Shown: positions 33,267 to 41,898, numbered from the stretch's first letter. The stretch: DNA of 64,000 nucleotides from JASHPR01 sp963844655 (GCA_963844655.1 CAWJPA010000001.1:372001-436000); one strand, 5' to 3'. Made by a program: numbers and translations. The notes: generated by a model not told the origin, from the sequence alone.

Positions 33267-34046
33267 TCAGCCAATCCCTGCCGCGTAGACCACCACGTTG
33301 CTCAGGTAGGACCCCAGGCCAGCATCGAACAGGCCGCCGCAGGTGATCAGGCGCAGCTGCGGTCCCGGGGCCGCGCCGTACACCGCGCCGGTGGGGAAGC
33401 GGGTCTTGAGATAGGTGCGCACCGACGTCACCCGGAACACGGCCAGCGAGCCGTCGGCCCGGCGCACGTAGATGCGCTCGCCCGGGCGGAGCAGCCGCAG
33501 CCGGAAGAACACGCCCGGGCCGAGACGGGAGTCCACGTGCCCGGCGATGACCGACGAGCCGATGGCCCCCGGCCTCGGGCTGCCTGTGTACCAGCCGGCC
33601 ACCGCGGTCGTGGACGGTACCTGCAGCGCGCCGCCGGGCGCGATGCCCAGCCTGACCAGCCGGGTGCGGACGCCGATGGCCGGGATGATCAGCTTTACCG
33701 GGCGGGCCACCGGCCGCGCCGCCGTGGCGGCGGTCAGCGGCGCGGCCTCGGGCCCGCTCGGCGCCTGCGTGAACGGCGCCTGGTTCAGGCCGAACGAGGG
33801 GGTGCGGGCCGCCCACTGGGTGACGGCCAGCCCGGCCAGCCCGGTGCCGGTCACGAGCACCCCGCAGATCACGATGACGGCCGTCGGCCAGCCCGCCGCG
33901 TCCCGGCGCCCGCCGCGGCGCCGGCCGGAGGTTCGCCGCCCGCCCGGGCCTCGAAGCACGGCATGCGGGCGGCGATGACGGCCGGCCTGCCGCGCCGGAG
34001 CACGGCGGAGCAGCCGGGAGCCTGGCTGGCCGACGACCGCCGTCAT
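33267..34046 (-). CDS. Class F-like sortase
   Basis: 259 residues. An Arg-rich cytoplasmic N terminus, one transmembrane helix (about 53-77), a linker, then a sortase beta barrel: VKLIIPAIGVRTRLVRLGI, VIAGHVDS with His170 and LRLITCGG with Cys236. The catalytic Arg that should follow the Cys is not visible: the last 23 residues (GLFDAGLGSYLSN and VVVYAAGIG) contain no arginine. The gene starts one base after the stop of the DUF4397 gene, so that protein is the obvious partner, although it has no LPxTG-type signal. Confidence 0.85.
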   Translation of the reverse strand: MTAVVGQPGSRLLRRAPARQAGRHRRPHAVLRGPGGRRTSGRRRGGRRDAAGWPTAVIVICGVLVTGTGLAGLAVTQWAARTPSFGLNQAPFTQAPSGPEAAPLTAATAARPVARPVKLIIPAIGVRTRLVRLGIAPGGALQVPSTTAVAGWYTGSPRPGAIGSSVIAGHVDSRLGPGVFFRLRLLRPGERIYVRRADGSLAVFRVTSVRTYLKTRFPTGAVYGAAPGPQLRLITCGGLFDAGLGSYLSNVVVYAAGIG

Positions 34047-34047
34047 C

Positions 34048-34953
34048 TCACCGGACGTGCGCGGCGGCGCGCCGGGCCCAGCGGACCGTACGGAGCCGGG
34101 CGATCCCGCCCAGGGTCAGCACCACGCCAAGCCCGGTCAGCACCAGCCATGGAACCGGCGACCTGCCGGGGGCCGGCGCGGTGCCGCCGAAACCGGTGGC
34201 CGCGCCGCCCGCCGGGGCGATCTTGCTGCCCGCGGCGTCCTCCAGCCGGGTGATGACCAGGTGACCATGGCTGTCCAGCACGACCAGGGTGTCGATGCTG
34301 GTGGCGGTCAGCTTCAGCCGCGTGGTCGTGTGCTCGCTGGCGCCCGCAACGCGCACGGTCCACGTGCCCGGCTGCAGCACCCGGTAGGGCGTAACGCTGG
34401 CGAAGTCCTGGTCGTGCCGCACGACCTGGCGCCCCAACGTCACCGTGACCTGGTGCTGCCGCAGCGACGCCTGGATGACCCGGACCAGCGCGCCGCCGGG
34501 GGGGCCGCTGGTCCGGTCGTCGATGATCTGCAGCCGCAGCCCGGCCTCCGGCCCCATGCCCGCGACCGTGTACGCGTGCCCGGCCGCCACCGCCACGGTG
34601 GCGGACAGCACCGGCTTGGACGTGGGGGCGGCCCCGGCGGCCCGCATGGCCACGGTGTACTCGCCGGCGGCCACCGGGCGGTACGGCGAGACCGTGCCGT
34701 AGTCCACGTGCCGCAGCACCACGATCGCGCTCTGCTGCCCGAACGCGTACAGGTAGACGTCGACCGCGGGAGTGTTGGGCGACAGGTGCGCGAGCCGCAG
34801 ATAGCCAACGCCGTGCGCCGCCCGGGTGTGGGCCGTGGCCGCGCCGCCGGCCGCGGCCGGGCTGGCCACGTCCGCAAGAGCCGCGCTGCCGCCGAGCCCC
34901 GCCAGGCCAACCGCGAGCGTGAGGACGGTTAACGCCTTGGCTGTGAGGTTCAT
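34048..34953 (-). CDS. Cell-surface DUF4397 protein
   Basis: 301 residues. A signal peptide (ALTVLTLAVGLAGLGGSAALA) is followed by two DUF4397-type beta domains: YLRLAHLSPNTPAVDVYLY (about 51-150) and LVRVIQASLRQHQVTVTLG (about 158-240). Near the C terminus come a Gly-rich linker, one hydrophobic helix (WLVLTGLGVVLTLGGIA) and a basic tail, the layout of a sortase substrate or membrane-tethered protein. No LPxTG motif is seen before the helix. Directly upstream of the sortase in the same transcript. Confidence 0.85.
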   Translation of the reverse strand: MNLTAKALTVLTLAVGLAGLGGSAALADVASPAAAGGAATAHTRAAHGVGYLRLAHLSPNTPAVDVYLYAFGQQSAIVVLRHVDYGTVSPYRPVAAGEYTVAMRAAGAAPTSKPVLSATVAVAAGHAYTVAGMGPEAGLRLQIIDDRTSGPPGGALVRVIQASLRQHQVTVTLGRQVVRHDQDFASVTPYRVLQPGTWTVRVAGASEHTTTRLKLTATSIDTLVVLDSHGHLVITRLEDAAGSKIAPAGGAATGFGGTAPAPGRSPVPWLVLTGLGVVLTLGGIARLRTVRWARRAAAHVR

Positions 34954-34998
34954 TCTTCCTCTTTCCGGCCGGGCGGCGGTGACCGCCCGGCCTCGTTG

Positions 34999-37050
34999 TC
35001 AGGGCCCGGGACTGACCTGCCCGCTGGGACCGGGGGTGGCGAGCAGCCCGAGCGGGCTCGGGCTGCCGTATCCGATGCGCACGGCCGGCTGGCCGCCGGG
35101 GAGCCGGATCACGCGGATGACGGCCGCGAGATACGGCGGCCGCTGGGCGCGCAGGAAGGCCAGCACCGGGGACAGGCGCGCGGCCGGGCCGGCGATCACG
35201 GCCGAGCGCAGCGGCACCGCGACGCCGGCGCCGCGGGCGGGCCGCCCGAAGGACACGACGCGCACCTGGCCCTGCCCGGCCAGGGTGGCGAGCGTGATCA
35301 GCAGCCGGGAGTCCACGGCGCCGCCGGACAGCTGCTCCCTGGTACCGGGCGTGACGCTGATCCGCGGGTTGCGCAGCAGCTGGGCGCCGGCCTGGCGCCG
35401 GGCGGCCACGTCCGCGGTGAGCGCGGCCCGGTAGGCGCCGGCGCCGTCCGGCGCGATCACCCGGATCTCGATCCGCGTGCCGCGCGCGCCGAAGCGGGCC
35501 AGCACCGTGGGCGCGTACACGGCAGCCAGCCGGCCGCCCAGCTCGCTACGCACGGCGGAGGTCGCCACCACCACGTCCGAGCCGAGCGGGTCGCCTGCCG
35601 CCGCGCCCAGCACCAGCAGGTCCCCGGCGGGGAATCCCTGTTCCTGCAGCTCGGAGCACATCGCCGGATCACAGGCCACGATCGCGCTGCGGCTGACCTG
35701 CCCGGCCACCCAGGCCGCGGCCTGCCGGCGCACGGCCGCGGCGCTCACCGCGGCCGCGACGCCGCCCGGCCGGGCCGAGCTGAGCAGGTCGGGGAGCTCG
35801 TAACCACCCAGGGCGAGCAGCGCCCCCGTCACCGCGGCCAGGGCCACCAGCCGGCGCCGCGCGGCACCGTACGGCGCTGCGGAGGTGGCCCGCCCGGCCT
35901 CGGCCGGCGAGGCACCGGACTCGGATTTAGTGCCATTACGCAGAGCCGGCCTGGCCGGTGCCTGCGCCCGGCCCGGTGTCCCCGGCGGGGCGGCGTCCGC
36001 GGCAGCGGCCGGTGCCGCCCGGCGCAGCTCGAGGACGGCGGCCGGGGGCTCGAGCGCGGGGACTGGCGGCAGGGCGGGCGGCGGGACCGCGGGCAGCGGG
36101 GGAGCGATGGCCGCCGCCGACGGCGGGACATCGGCCGGGGCCGTGTCGGCGGCCTGCTGGTACCGGAACTCCGCTTCCGCGTAGTCGCCCTGCGCCTGGG
36201 CCAGTACGCCCAGGCTGTAGTGGCTGCGGGAGACGCCGGAGCGGTCGCCGGCGGCGGTGAACATGTCGAGGGCCTGCAGGTAGCAGCGCTCGGCCTCGGC
36301 GTAGTCGGCTCTGACCTCCGCGATCTGGCCGAGTTCGTGGATCAGGGCGGCCCGGCTGGCGCCGCGCTCGGGCAGCCAGGTGAGCGTGTCGCTGATCAGG
36401 GCCGCCTCCCGGCTGAGATCCCCCCGGGCGTGCAGCTGTGAGCACACCGCCTCGGTCAGCGCGCAGGCTTGCTCGGTCTCCCCGGCCTCGAGCAGATGAT
36501 GGCGGGCCTCGAGCAGATCATGCAGGTCCCCGCGGTCGCCCTGCGGCCAGCGGGCGGCCCGCCACTGCCAGTACTCGGCGGCGCGCCGGTGCGCGGCGGC
36601 CAGGTCGTGCCCCCGGTCGGCCGCCACCAGGCCGTGATGGAGTTCGATCGCGGTCGGCCGGTCGACGAAGACCGTGATCAGGTCCGAGAGGCTGGCCGCT
36701 CCCCAGGCGCCGGAACCGGGACGGCCGGGACCCGACACCGCGAACGTGACGGTGAGCAGGCCGGTCGCCACGTACGAGGCGATCGTGTCGGCGAGATCGG
36801 CAGGCTCCTGATACGGCGGTGCCGGGTCCGGGCCGCCGGGAGCGCTGGCCGCGGTCCAGTCGTGCCGCCCGACCTGGAACAGCAGCGCGTTGCGGTCGGC
36901 CGGTTCGCGGTAGACGGAGGCGCCGATCAGCAGCCGCTCTGCGGTCGCGCCGATGGGGTCAGCGACCCCGGCCGGGGCGGGCAGCGGCCCGGCCGTCGCC
37001 GGGGCGTCAGGGGGCGCCGTGAGGTGACCGGTCACGTCGGCGTGACCCAT
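34999..37050 (-). CDS. TPR protein with membrane anchor and exported C-terminal domain
   Basis: 683 residues. The N terminus (ERLLIGASVYREPADRNALL) matches the segment that follows the NTPase module in STAND/AAA-TPR regulators, but no P loop is present. TPR-like repeats occupy about 175-305 (GQIAEVRADYAEAERCYLQA, GVLAQAQGDYAEAEFRYQQA). After a Pro/Ala linker (305-395) comes a transmembrane helix (401-416) and about 265 exported residues of a beta/alpha domain I do not recognise (VVVATSAVRSELGG). It is 45 bp upstream of the DUF4397 and sortase genes and probably cotranscribed, coupling a cytoplasmic sensor half to the cell surface. Confidence 0.75.
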   Translation of the reverse strand: MGHADVTGHLTAPPDAPATAGPLPAPAGVADPIGATAERLLIGASVYREPADRNALLFQVGRHDWTAASAPGGPDPAPPYQEPADLADTIASYVATGLLTVTFAVSGPGRPGSGAWGAASLSDLITVFVDRPTAIELHHGLVAADRGHDLAAAHRRAAEYWQWRAARWPQGDRGDLHDLLEARHHLLEAGETEQACALTEAVCSQLHARGDLSREAALISDTLTWLPERGASRAALIHELGQIAEVRADYAEAERCYLQALDMFTAAGDRSGVSRSHYSLGVLAQAQGDYAEAEFRYQQAADTAPADVPPSAAAIAPPLPAVPPPALPPVPALEPPAAVLELRRAAPAAAADAAPPGTPGRAQAPARPALRNGTKSESGASPAEAGRATSAAPYGAARRRLVALAAVTGALLALGGYELPDLLSSARPGGVAAAVSAAAVRRQAAAWVAGQVSRSAIVACDPAMCSELQEQGFPAGDLLVLGAAAGDPLGSDVVVATSAVRSELGGRLAAVYAPTVLARFGARGTRIEIRVIAPDGAGAYRAALTADVAARRQAGAQLLRNPRISVTPGTREQLSGGAVDSRLLITLATLAGQGQVRVVSFGRPARGAGVAVPLRSAVIAGPAARLSPVLAFLRAQRPPYLAAVIRVIRLPGGQPAVRIGYGSPSPLGLLATPGPSGQVSPGP

Positions 37051-37352
37051 AGCCCTGCAGCGCCAGGCCGCGCACGAATCTCTTTCGCCAATGCATTGCT
37101 CCCTCGTGGCATAGGCGATACGAGGGATTTATAACACGACGCTGGTCACGGAAGTGTCGTTTTTAAACTGCAATCTGCAAGACGCGCCAGAAATTCGAAG
37201 CAAATGCGATTAGGTTGGCGATAATGCTCCTCGGCTATTACGCTCGGTTCCGGGCTATTTCGGCATGTCGGGCCAGGTTTCCGCAGCTTAAGCGGCAACT
37301 GCCCGCATCGGGCGCCGCGCAGGGCGGCCTCGCAGGCACGTGGCGCAAAAGC
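37051..37352. other. Intergenic region before the TPR gene
   Basis: About 300 bp, A/T-richer than the surrounding genes, especially 37100-37260. TATAAA on the minus strand (near 37127-37132) could be a -10 box for the TPR operon, with no clear -35. No gene or conserved RNA was recognised. Confidence 0.35.
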
Positions 37353-37383
37353 GAGAGGGCGGCCCGTACCGGGCCGCCCTCTC
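37353..37383 (-). terminator. Rho-independent terminator of the cold-shock gene
   Basis: Perfect 14-bp G/C-rich arms (37353-37366 and 37370-37383) around a 3-base loop, followed on the minus strand by GCTTTTGC. It lies 43 bp after the cold-shock stop codon. Confidence 0.8.
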
Positions 37384-37425
37384 ACCAGGAGTAAGCCCTG
37401 CCGCCGGGGCAGGCCAGGGGTGCGG

Positions 37426-37629
37426 TCAGAGCGGGCGGACCTGCTCAGCCTGCGGGCCCTTGGCGCCCTGGCCGGCGGTGAACTCGACCCGCTGGTTCTC
37501 CTGCAGGCTGCGGAAGCCCTCAGTCTGGATTGCGGTGTGGTGCACGAATACGTCTGCGGTGCCGTCGTCGGGGGCGATGAAACCATAGCCCTTGTCGGCG
37601 TTAAACCACTTTACGGTGCCCTGAGGCAT
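37426..37629 (-). CDS. Cold-shock protein, CspA family
   Basis: 67 residues, one OB-fold cold-shock domain. MPQGTVKWFNADKGYGFIAP contains RNP1 (KGYGFI), and DVFVHHTAI contains RNP2. Binds single-stranded RNA and DNA and acts as an RNA chaperone. The ribosome-binding site is GGAGAAGG, 4 bases before the ATG. The long upstream leader with two stem-loops, and the strong terminator, fit a separately regulated, abundant transcript. Confidence 0.95.
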   Translation of the reverse strand: MPQGTVKWFNADKGYGFIAPDDGTADVFVHHTAIQTEGFRSLQENQRVEFTAGQGAKGPQAEQVRPL

Positions 37630-37653
37630 TTACCTTCTCCTACGTGACGACTT

Positions 37654-37739
37654 CCGGAATCCACTTCTGAGGACTCCGGGTTGCTGCGAAACCCGAACGC
37701 AACCAGGCACCATCAAACACCATCCTGAGTCGGGATGGT
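37654..37739 (-). promoter_or_regulatory. Structured 5' leader of the cold-shock gene
   Basis: Two stems lie upstream of the start: CCGGAATCC/GGACTCCGG (37654-37662 with 37671-37679, one mismatch, 8-base loop) and ACCATCC/GGATGGT (37719-37725 with 37733-37739, 7-base loop). Cold-shock mRNAs often have temperature-responsive leaders; whether these stems are transcribed is not shown. Confidence 0.4.
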
Positions 37740-37834
37740 CCCCGGTCTCGCCAGTTCGCCGTATTGTCACACTCGTCCCCCTGCTCACCGCGGAAAACGG
37801 CCCGGATGGGCTATCCCGTGCGTAGCCAGGACAA

Positions 37835-38521
37835 TTAGCCGAACAGCGGGAGCCGGTCGGCCAGCGCGCCGATGGCCGACCGCTCGGCGTCGGTGACCGG
37901 CATCCGGCCGGCGCCCTTCAGGGCGTAGGTCCTGTCGTCCCAGCTGCCGGGCATGGGGCTCGCGAGCAGCCCGTCGAGCACGCGGCGCACCAGCGCGAGC
38001 GCGGCGGGGTCCGCCGGGCCGGCCGACGGCACCCCGACGGTCAGGTCCAGGTAGTGCACGGCGGACTCCACGGCGAGCGTGGCGATGAAATCCGCGGTGC
38101 TCAGCACGTGGCCCTGGGTGGTCACGGCCGGATACGGGCACGCCCGCGCCGCGCGGCAGGCCGCGGCCGCGGTCTCCCGCCACTCCCAGGCCAGGGTGCC
38201 CGGCGGGTAGGCCGACGCGCCGATCCGGACGTAGCGGGCGTGTTCCAGCGCCTCCGGGTCGTCGGCCGCCCCGGGCGGGTAAGCCCGCCAGTAGCTGATG
38301 TCGTCGACGTCGGGCGGGTCCGTCGCCGGGCTGGCGAACGTGCGCAGCGCCCGCCGGGCGTCGAGCAGCTGGTGGAACAGGACGTCCGCGGCCGCCCAGC
38401 CCGCGCAGCGGCTCGGCAGCATCATCAGGTCCGTGCCGCCGTGATCGTCGGCGACCGCGGTGACACATCCGTAGATGGCGTCCAGGGCGTCGCCTGCCGT
38501 CGCCCGGGTCAGTTCGCTCAT
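37835..38521 (-). CDS. Maleylpyruvate isomerase-fold (DinB-like) protein
   Basis: 228 residues. The N-terminal segment SRCAGWAAADVLFHQLLDARRAL and ADFIATLAVESAVHYLDLTVG are the conserved metal-His helices of the mycothiol-dependent maleylpyruvate isomerase/DinB superfamily. Similar in fold to the gene at 19709-20347 but not a close duplicate. Same strand as the TetR gene upstream, 21 bp away, so possibly cotranscribed. Substrate unknown. Confidence 0.8.
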   Translation of the reverse strand: MSELTRATAGDALDAIYGCVTAVADDHGGTDLMMLPSRCAGWAAADVLFHQLLDARRALRTFASPATDPPDVDDISYWRAYPPGAADDPEALEHARYVRIGASAYPPGTLAWEWRETAAAACRAARACPYPAVTTQGHVLSTADFIATLAVESAVHYLDLTVGVPSAGPADPAALALVRRVLDGLLASPMPGSWDDRTYALKGAGRMPVTDAERSAIGALADRLPLFG

Positions 38522-38542
38522 GGGCCGATCCTGCCAGCCGCA

Positions 38543-39634
38543 CTAGGCCGGCGCGTGGCCGGTCAGCCGGGCGACCTTCTCCGCGATCCCGTCCAGCATG
38601 CAGTCCAGGCCGAACTCGAACCGCTCGTCCCTGGTTTCCTCGGCATCCGGGTCGATGTTCGCGTCCATGAACGCGACGAAGTGCGGGAGCCGGCCGTCGG
38701 CGGCGAGCCGGTCCCGCCACGCGGTCATGGCCGGCTGCCAGTCGGACGGCTCGATGCCGGACTGCTCGTGGTCTCGCTGCTGGCGCGCCTCGCGCATCTC
38801 GCGCAGGGCCGCGCCCAACACGTAGGTCTGCACCGTGCCCAGGATGTTCATGGTCGTGCCGGGGTCCAGGCCGGTGCCGTCGAAGCTGGCCAGCAGGCGC
38901 TCGCTGCCCAGCAGCATGTTCGGGCCGAGTGGCGGCCGGCCCCCGACGAAGTCCATCACCCACAGGTGGCGCAGCAGCATGCTCCGGTTGTTGCGGGCAA
39001 ACGCCTGCAGGTCGGTGCGCCAGTCGCCGCTCAGCTCCGGGATGGTGACCTCGGCCATCAGGGCGTCGATCATCAGGTCGAGCAGATGGTCCTTGTTTGC
39101 CACGTGCCAGTACAGCGACATCGTGCCCGCGTTAAGCACCTGGGCGATCCGCCGCATGCTCACCGCGTCGGCGCCCTCGGCGTCCGCGATCGCGATCGCC
39201 GCGTCCACGATCTCGGCGCGGGACAGGGACTGAGCCTTGGCCAGCCTCCCGCGGCCGCGCTGGTCGCGCTCGGCTTGCTTGCGCATCAGCCGGTAGGCCT
39301 GGGTGCCGCGGTCCGAGGCCGACTCCGGCCCGAACGGCGGCCACAGATTATCCGCGCCGCTGTCGTCCGTGCCGTGCTCACCGGGCGCCCGGCGTCCCTG
39401 CCCGGCCTGGCCGAGCCGTTCCCGGGCCGCCTTCTGCTGCTCGCGGTCGAGCCGCTGCTTCATGAGGTCGGCCTGCTTGCGTGCCCGGTCGGCTCTCTGC
39501 TGGGCGCGGTCGAGGGCCTGCTGGGCCCGGTCGGCCTTCTGCTGCTCCCGGTCGGCCTTCTGCTGCTCCCGGTCGAGTTCCTGGCCTTCCCTGTCGGCCT
39601 GCTGCCCCCCGGCGCCGCGTTCCCGATCCGGCAC
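38543..39634 (-). CDS. TetR-family repressor with N-terminal heptad coiled coil
   Basis: 363 residues from GTG 39634, which has GGGAGG four bases upstream; an ATG at 39673 would overlap the operator. Residues 11-73 are nine consecutive heptads of the form (A/L)DRxQQx, a predicted long coiled coil that TetR proteins normally lack. The TetR HTH begins near 138 (SRAEIVDAAIAIADAEG, MRRIAQVLNAGTMSLYWHV), and the C-terminal ligand domain matches TetR_C regulators beside drug-export ABC systems. Divergent from the ABC genes; it likely represses both directions. Confidence 0.88.
   Translation of the reverse strand: MPDRERGAGGQQADREGQELDREQQKADREQQKADRAQQALDRAQQRADRARKQADLMKQRLDREQQKAARERLGQAGQGRRAPGEHGTDDSGADNLWPPFGPESASDRGTQAYRLMRKQAERDQRGRGRLAKAQSLSRAEIVDAAIAIADAEGADAVSMRRIAQVLNAGTMSLYWHVANKDHLLDLMIDALMAEVTIPELSGDWRTDLQAFARNNRSMLLRHLWVMDFVGGRPPLGPNMLLGSERLLASFDGTGLDPGTTMNILGTVQTYVLGAALREMREARQQRDHEQSGIEPSDWQPAMTAWRDRLAADGRLPHFVAFMDANIDPDAEETRDERFEFGLDCMLDGIAEKVARLTGHAPA
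39416..39604. repeat. Tandem 21-bp repeats encoding a heptad coiled coil
   Basis: Nine in-frame 21-bp units inside the TetR gene encode the heptads; two neighbouring units are almost identical in DNA. This is consistent with growth by repeat slippage, and copy number may vary between strains. Confidence 0.7.
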
Positions 39635-39667
39635 GCTGCCTCCCGCCCTGTTACTCGCTTGACTCTC

Positions 39668-39718
39668 GTACATCGTACTGTATAGTACAGCGTACTAGAG
39701 ATCACTCGTACAACGTAC
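39668..39718. promoter_or_regulatory. Operator array of six GTAC boxes between tetR and ABC genes
   Basis: GTAC occurs at 39668, 39675, 39685, 39692, 39708 and 39715, as three pairs with the members of each pair 7 bp apart. The first two pairs form an imperfect palindrome centred on TGTATA. The element lies between divergent starts and overlaps probable promoters. CGTACANCGTACT-like sites suit TetR dimers. Confidence 0.65.
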
Positions 39719-39747
39719 TAGCGACGACACAGCAGAGGAGGGCTCTG

Positions 39748-40755
39748 ATGAGCGAGTCGCTCGCGATCGCGGCCAGCGGGCTCGAGAAGACGTACGGGCG
39801 CACCAAGGCGCTGGACGGCCTCGACCTCGTGGTGGAGACCGGCGCGATCTTGGGCATGCTCGGCCCCAACGGCGCGGGCAAGACCACCACGGTGCGGGTG
39901 CTGAGCACGCTGCTGCGCCCCGACCGCGGCACCGCCCGCGTGGCCGGCCACGACGTCGTGACCGAGGCCGCCGAGGTGCGCCGCCACATCGGCCTGACCG
40001 GCCAGTACGCGGCGCTGGACGAGAGCCTCACCGGCCGCGCCAACCTGATCATGATCGGCCAGCTCTGCCGCCTGCCCAGGCGGGAGGCCAAGCGGCGGGC
40101 CGCGGAGCTGCTGGACAGCTTCGACCTGACCGACGCGGCCGACCGCGGCGTCAAGACCTACTCGGGCGGCATGCGCCGCCGCCTCGACCTGGCCGCCAGC
40201 CTGGTGGCCAGGCCGAGCATCCTGTTTCTCGACGAGCCGACGACCGGCCTCGACCTGCCCAGCCGCATGGTCACCTGGGAGGCCGTCCGCGGGCTCGCCG
40301 CGACCGGGACCACCGTGCTGCTGACCACCCAGCAGCTGGATGAGGCCGACCAGCTGGCCGACCGGATCGCGGTCGTCGACCGCGGGCGGGTCATCGCCGA
40401 GGGCACCTCCGCGCAGCTGAAGGCCAAGGTGGGCGGCGAGCGGGTGCAGCTCACAGTGGCCCCGGACTCGGATCTGGCCACCGCCGCCGGCGTGCTGGCC
40501 AGGTACTCGGACGGGCTGCCGCAGCTCGACCCCGTGCAGCGGTCGGTGGAGGTGCCTGTGCCCAACGGGGCCCGGCAGATGCCGGACATCGTGCGTGATC
40601 TCGACGCGGCGGGCGTGCTGCTCGACGACCTCGGGATCCGCCGCCCATCGCTCGATGACGTGTTCCTCACCCTGACCGGCCACGCCGCAGACGGCCAGCC
40701 CGCCGGGGACGAGCCAGAGACCCCGCGTCCCGACCACGAGAAGGAGTTCGCGTGA
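39748..40755 (+). CDS. ABC-2 drug exporter, ATP-binding subunit (DrrA-like)
   Basis: 335 residues from ATG 39748, after GAGGAGGG. One nucleotide-binding domain with Walker A GPNGAGKTTT, signature KTYSGGMRRRLDLA, Walker B SILFLDEPTTGLD, then the H-loop region (TTQQLDEADQLADR) and the C-terminal extension found in daunorubicin-resistance DrrA proteins. Powers the membrane subunit encoded next. Probably controlled by the divergent TetR. Confidence 0.93.
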   Translation: MSESLAIAASGLEKTYGRTKALDGLDLVVETGAILGMLGPNGAGKTTTVRVLSTLLRPDRGTARVAGHDVVTEAAEVRRHIGLTGQYAALDESLTGRANLIMIGQLCRLPRREAKRRAAELLDSFDLTDAADRGVKTYSGGMRRRLDLAASLVARPSILFLDEPTTGLDLPSRMVTWEAVRGLAATGTTVLLTTQQLDEADQLADRIAVVDRGRVIAEGTSAQLKAKVGGERVQLTVAPDSDLATAAGVLARYSDGLPQLDPVQRSVEVPVPNGARQMPDIVRDLDAAGVLLDDLGIRRPSLDDVFLTLTGHAADGQPAGDEPETPRPDHEKEFA

Positions 40756-41603
40756 CCACCGCATCCCTGCCCATCCCGGCCGCGGCCGGCGAGCCGGTCC
40801 TGACCCGGGCCTGGTGGGCCGTGAAGAACACCTGGGTCCTGTGCCGGCGCAGCATCGCCCGGATCGCCCGTGAGCCCGAGCAGCTCAGTGACGTGACCAT
40901 CCAGCCGGTCATCTTCGTGCTGCTGTTCACCTACGTGTTCGGCTCCGCCATCCACCTGCCGGGCGGGGGCAACTACCACCAGTACCTGATCAGCGGGATG
41001 TTCGGCATGGCCATGGCCGGCAGCGCCCCGGGCACCGCGGTCGGGATCACCACGGACATGTCCACCGGCCTGATCGACAGGTTCCGGTCGCTGCCGATCT
41101 CGCGGTCGGCCGTGCTGGCCTGCCGCACCCTGTCCGACCTCGCCACCCAGCTGCTCGGGATCATGGTGCTGGCCGTCACCGGGCTGGCCGTGGGCTGGCG
41201 GATCCACAACGGGATCGGCGACGCGGCCCTGGCCGTCGGGCTGTCCCTGCTCTTCGCGTTCGCGGCGACCTGGGCCGGGGCGTGCGCCGGCATGCTGATG
41301 CGCAGCCCCGAGGCGGCCCAGGCGCTCGGCTTCATCGTGTTCCTGCCGCTGTCGTTCGTGTCCAACGCGTTCGTGCCCACTCAGGGCATGCCGGCCTGGC
41401 TGGCGGCCTTCGCCAACTGGAACCCGATCAGCGCGCTGGCCGCCGCCTGCCGGAATCTGTTCGGCGGCGAGAACCCGGCGGCGTCGGTGCACGCCTGGCC
41501 GATGCAGCATCCCGAACTGGCCGTGCTTATCTGGTCGATCGGGCTGATCGCCGTGTTCGCCCCGACCGCGGTCTACCTCTACCGCCGCAAGGTCCTGCGC
41601 TGA
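40752..41603 (+). CDS. ABC-2 drug exporter, membrane subunit (DrrB-like)
   Basis: 283 residues; the GTG overlaps the preceding stop by 4 bp. About six transmembrane helices, with the ABC-2 signatures VTIQPVIFVLLFTYVFG, TDMSTGLIDRFRSLPISRSA and FIVFLPLSFVSNAFVPTQ-MPAWL. Together with the ATPase it should form a dimeric efflux complex for hydrophobic drugs or lipids. A strong terminator follows. Confidence 0.92.
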   Translation: MTTASLPIPAAAGEPVLTRAWWAVKNTWVLCRRSIARIAREPEQLSDVTIQPVIFVLLFTYVFGSAIHLPGGGNYHQYLISGMFGMAMAGSAPGTAVGITTDMSTGLIDRFRSLPISRSAVLACRTLSDLATQLLGIMVLAVTGLAVGWRIHNGIGDAALAVGLSLLFAFAATWAGACAGMLMRSPEAAQALGFIVFLPLSFVSNAFVPTQGMPAWLAAFANWNPISALAAACRNLFGGENPAASVHAWPMQHPELAVLIWSIGLIAVFAPTAVYLYRRKVLR

Positions 41604-41630
41604 GCCGGGCCACGATCCGCAGGCACTGAA

Positions 41631-41670
41631 TCCCGGGGCCGGTCACCCGCCAGCGTGACCGGCCCCGGGA
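41631..41670 (+). terminator. Rho-independent terminator after the ABC exporter
   Basis: Perfect 16-bp arms (41631-41646 and 41655-41670) with an 8-base loop, followed by TTCTT. Located 28 bp after the permease stop codon. Confidence 0.8.
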
Positions 41671-41706
41671 TTCTTGCGCCGGCCGCCGACTTCCTGAAGA
41701 CGCGTG

Positions 41707-41898
41707 TCATGGCCTGTGCCGCCCGGCGTCGTCCTCCTCCATGAGCCTGCGCAGCTCCGGGGCGGTGCCAGCGGTGAGCACCGTGGCGGGATCATCGAGC
41801 CGCTGGGCGCTCCAGATCCTCCTGCTGAGCGTGATGAGGTACGCGCCTTGCCACCGATACCGAAGCTGGAACACCGCAGATGCTTCCTCGCTGGTCAT
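41707..41898 (-). CDS. Small hypothetical protein paired with a GntR gene
   Basis: 63 residues from ATG 41898 (MTSEEASAVFQLRYRWQG). A compact beta/alpha protein with WQGAYLITLSRRIWSAQRLD and TAGTAPELRRLMEED, a pattern I associate with small actinobacterial proteins that occur next to short GntR-type regulators. A longer in-frame extension to 42099 is not family-like. Divergent from the GntR gene across a region of repeated CACGGG. Function unknown. Confidence 0.65.
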   Translation of the reverse strand: MTSEEASAVFQLRYRWQGAYLITLSRRIWSAQRLDDPATVLTAGTAPELRRLMEEDDAGRHRP

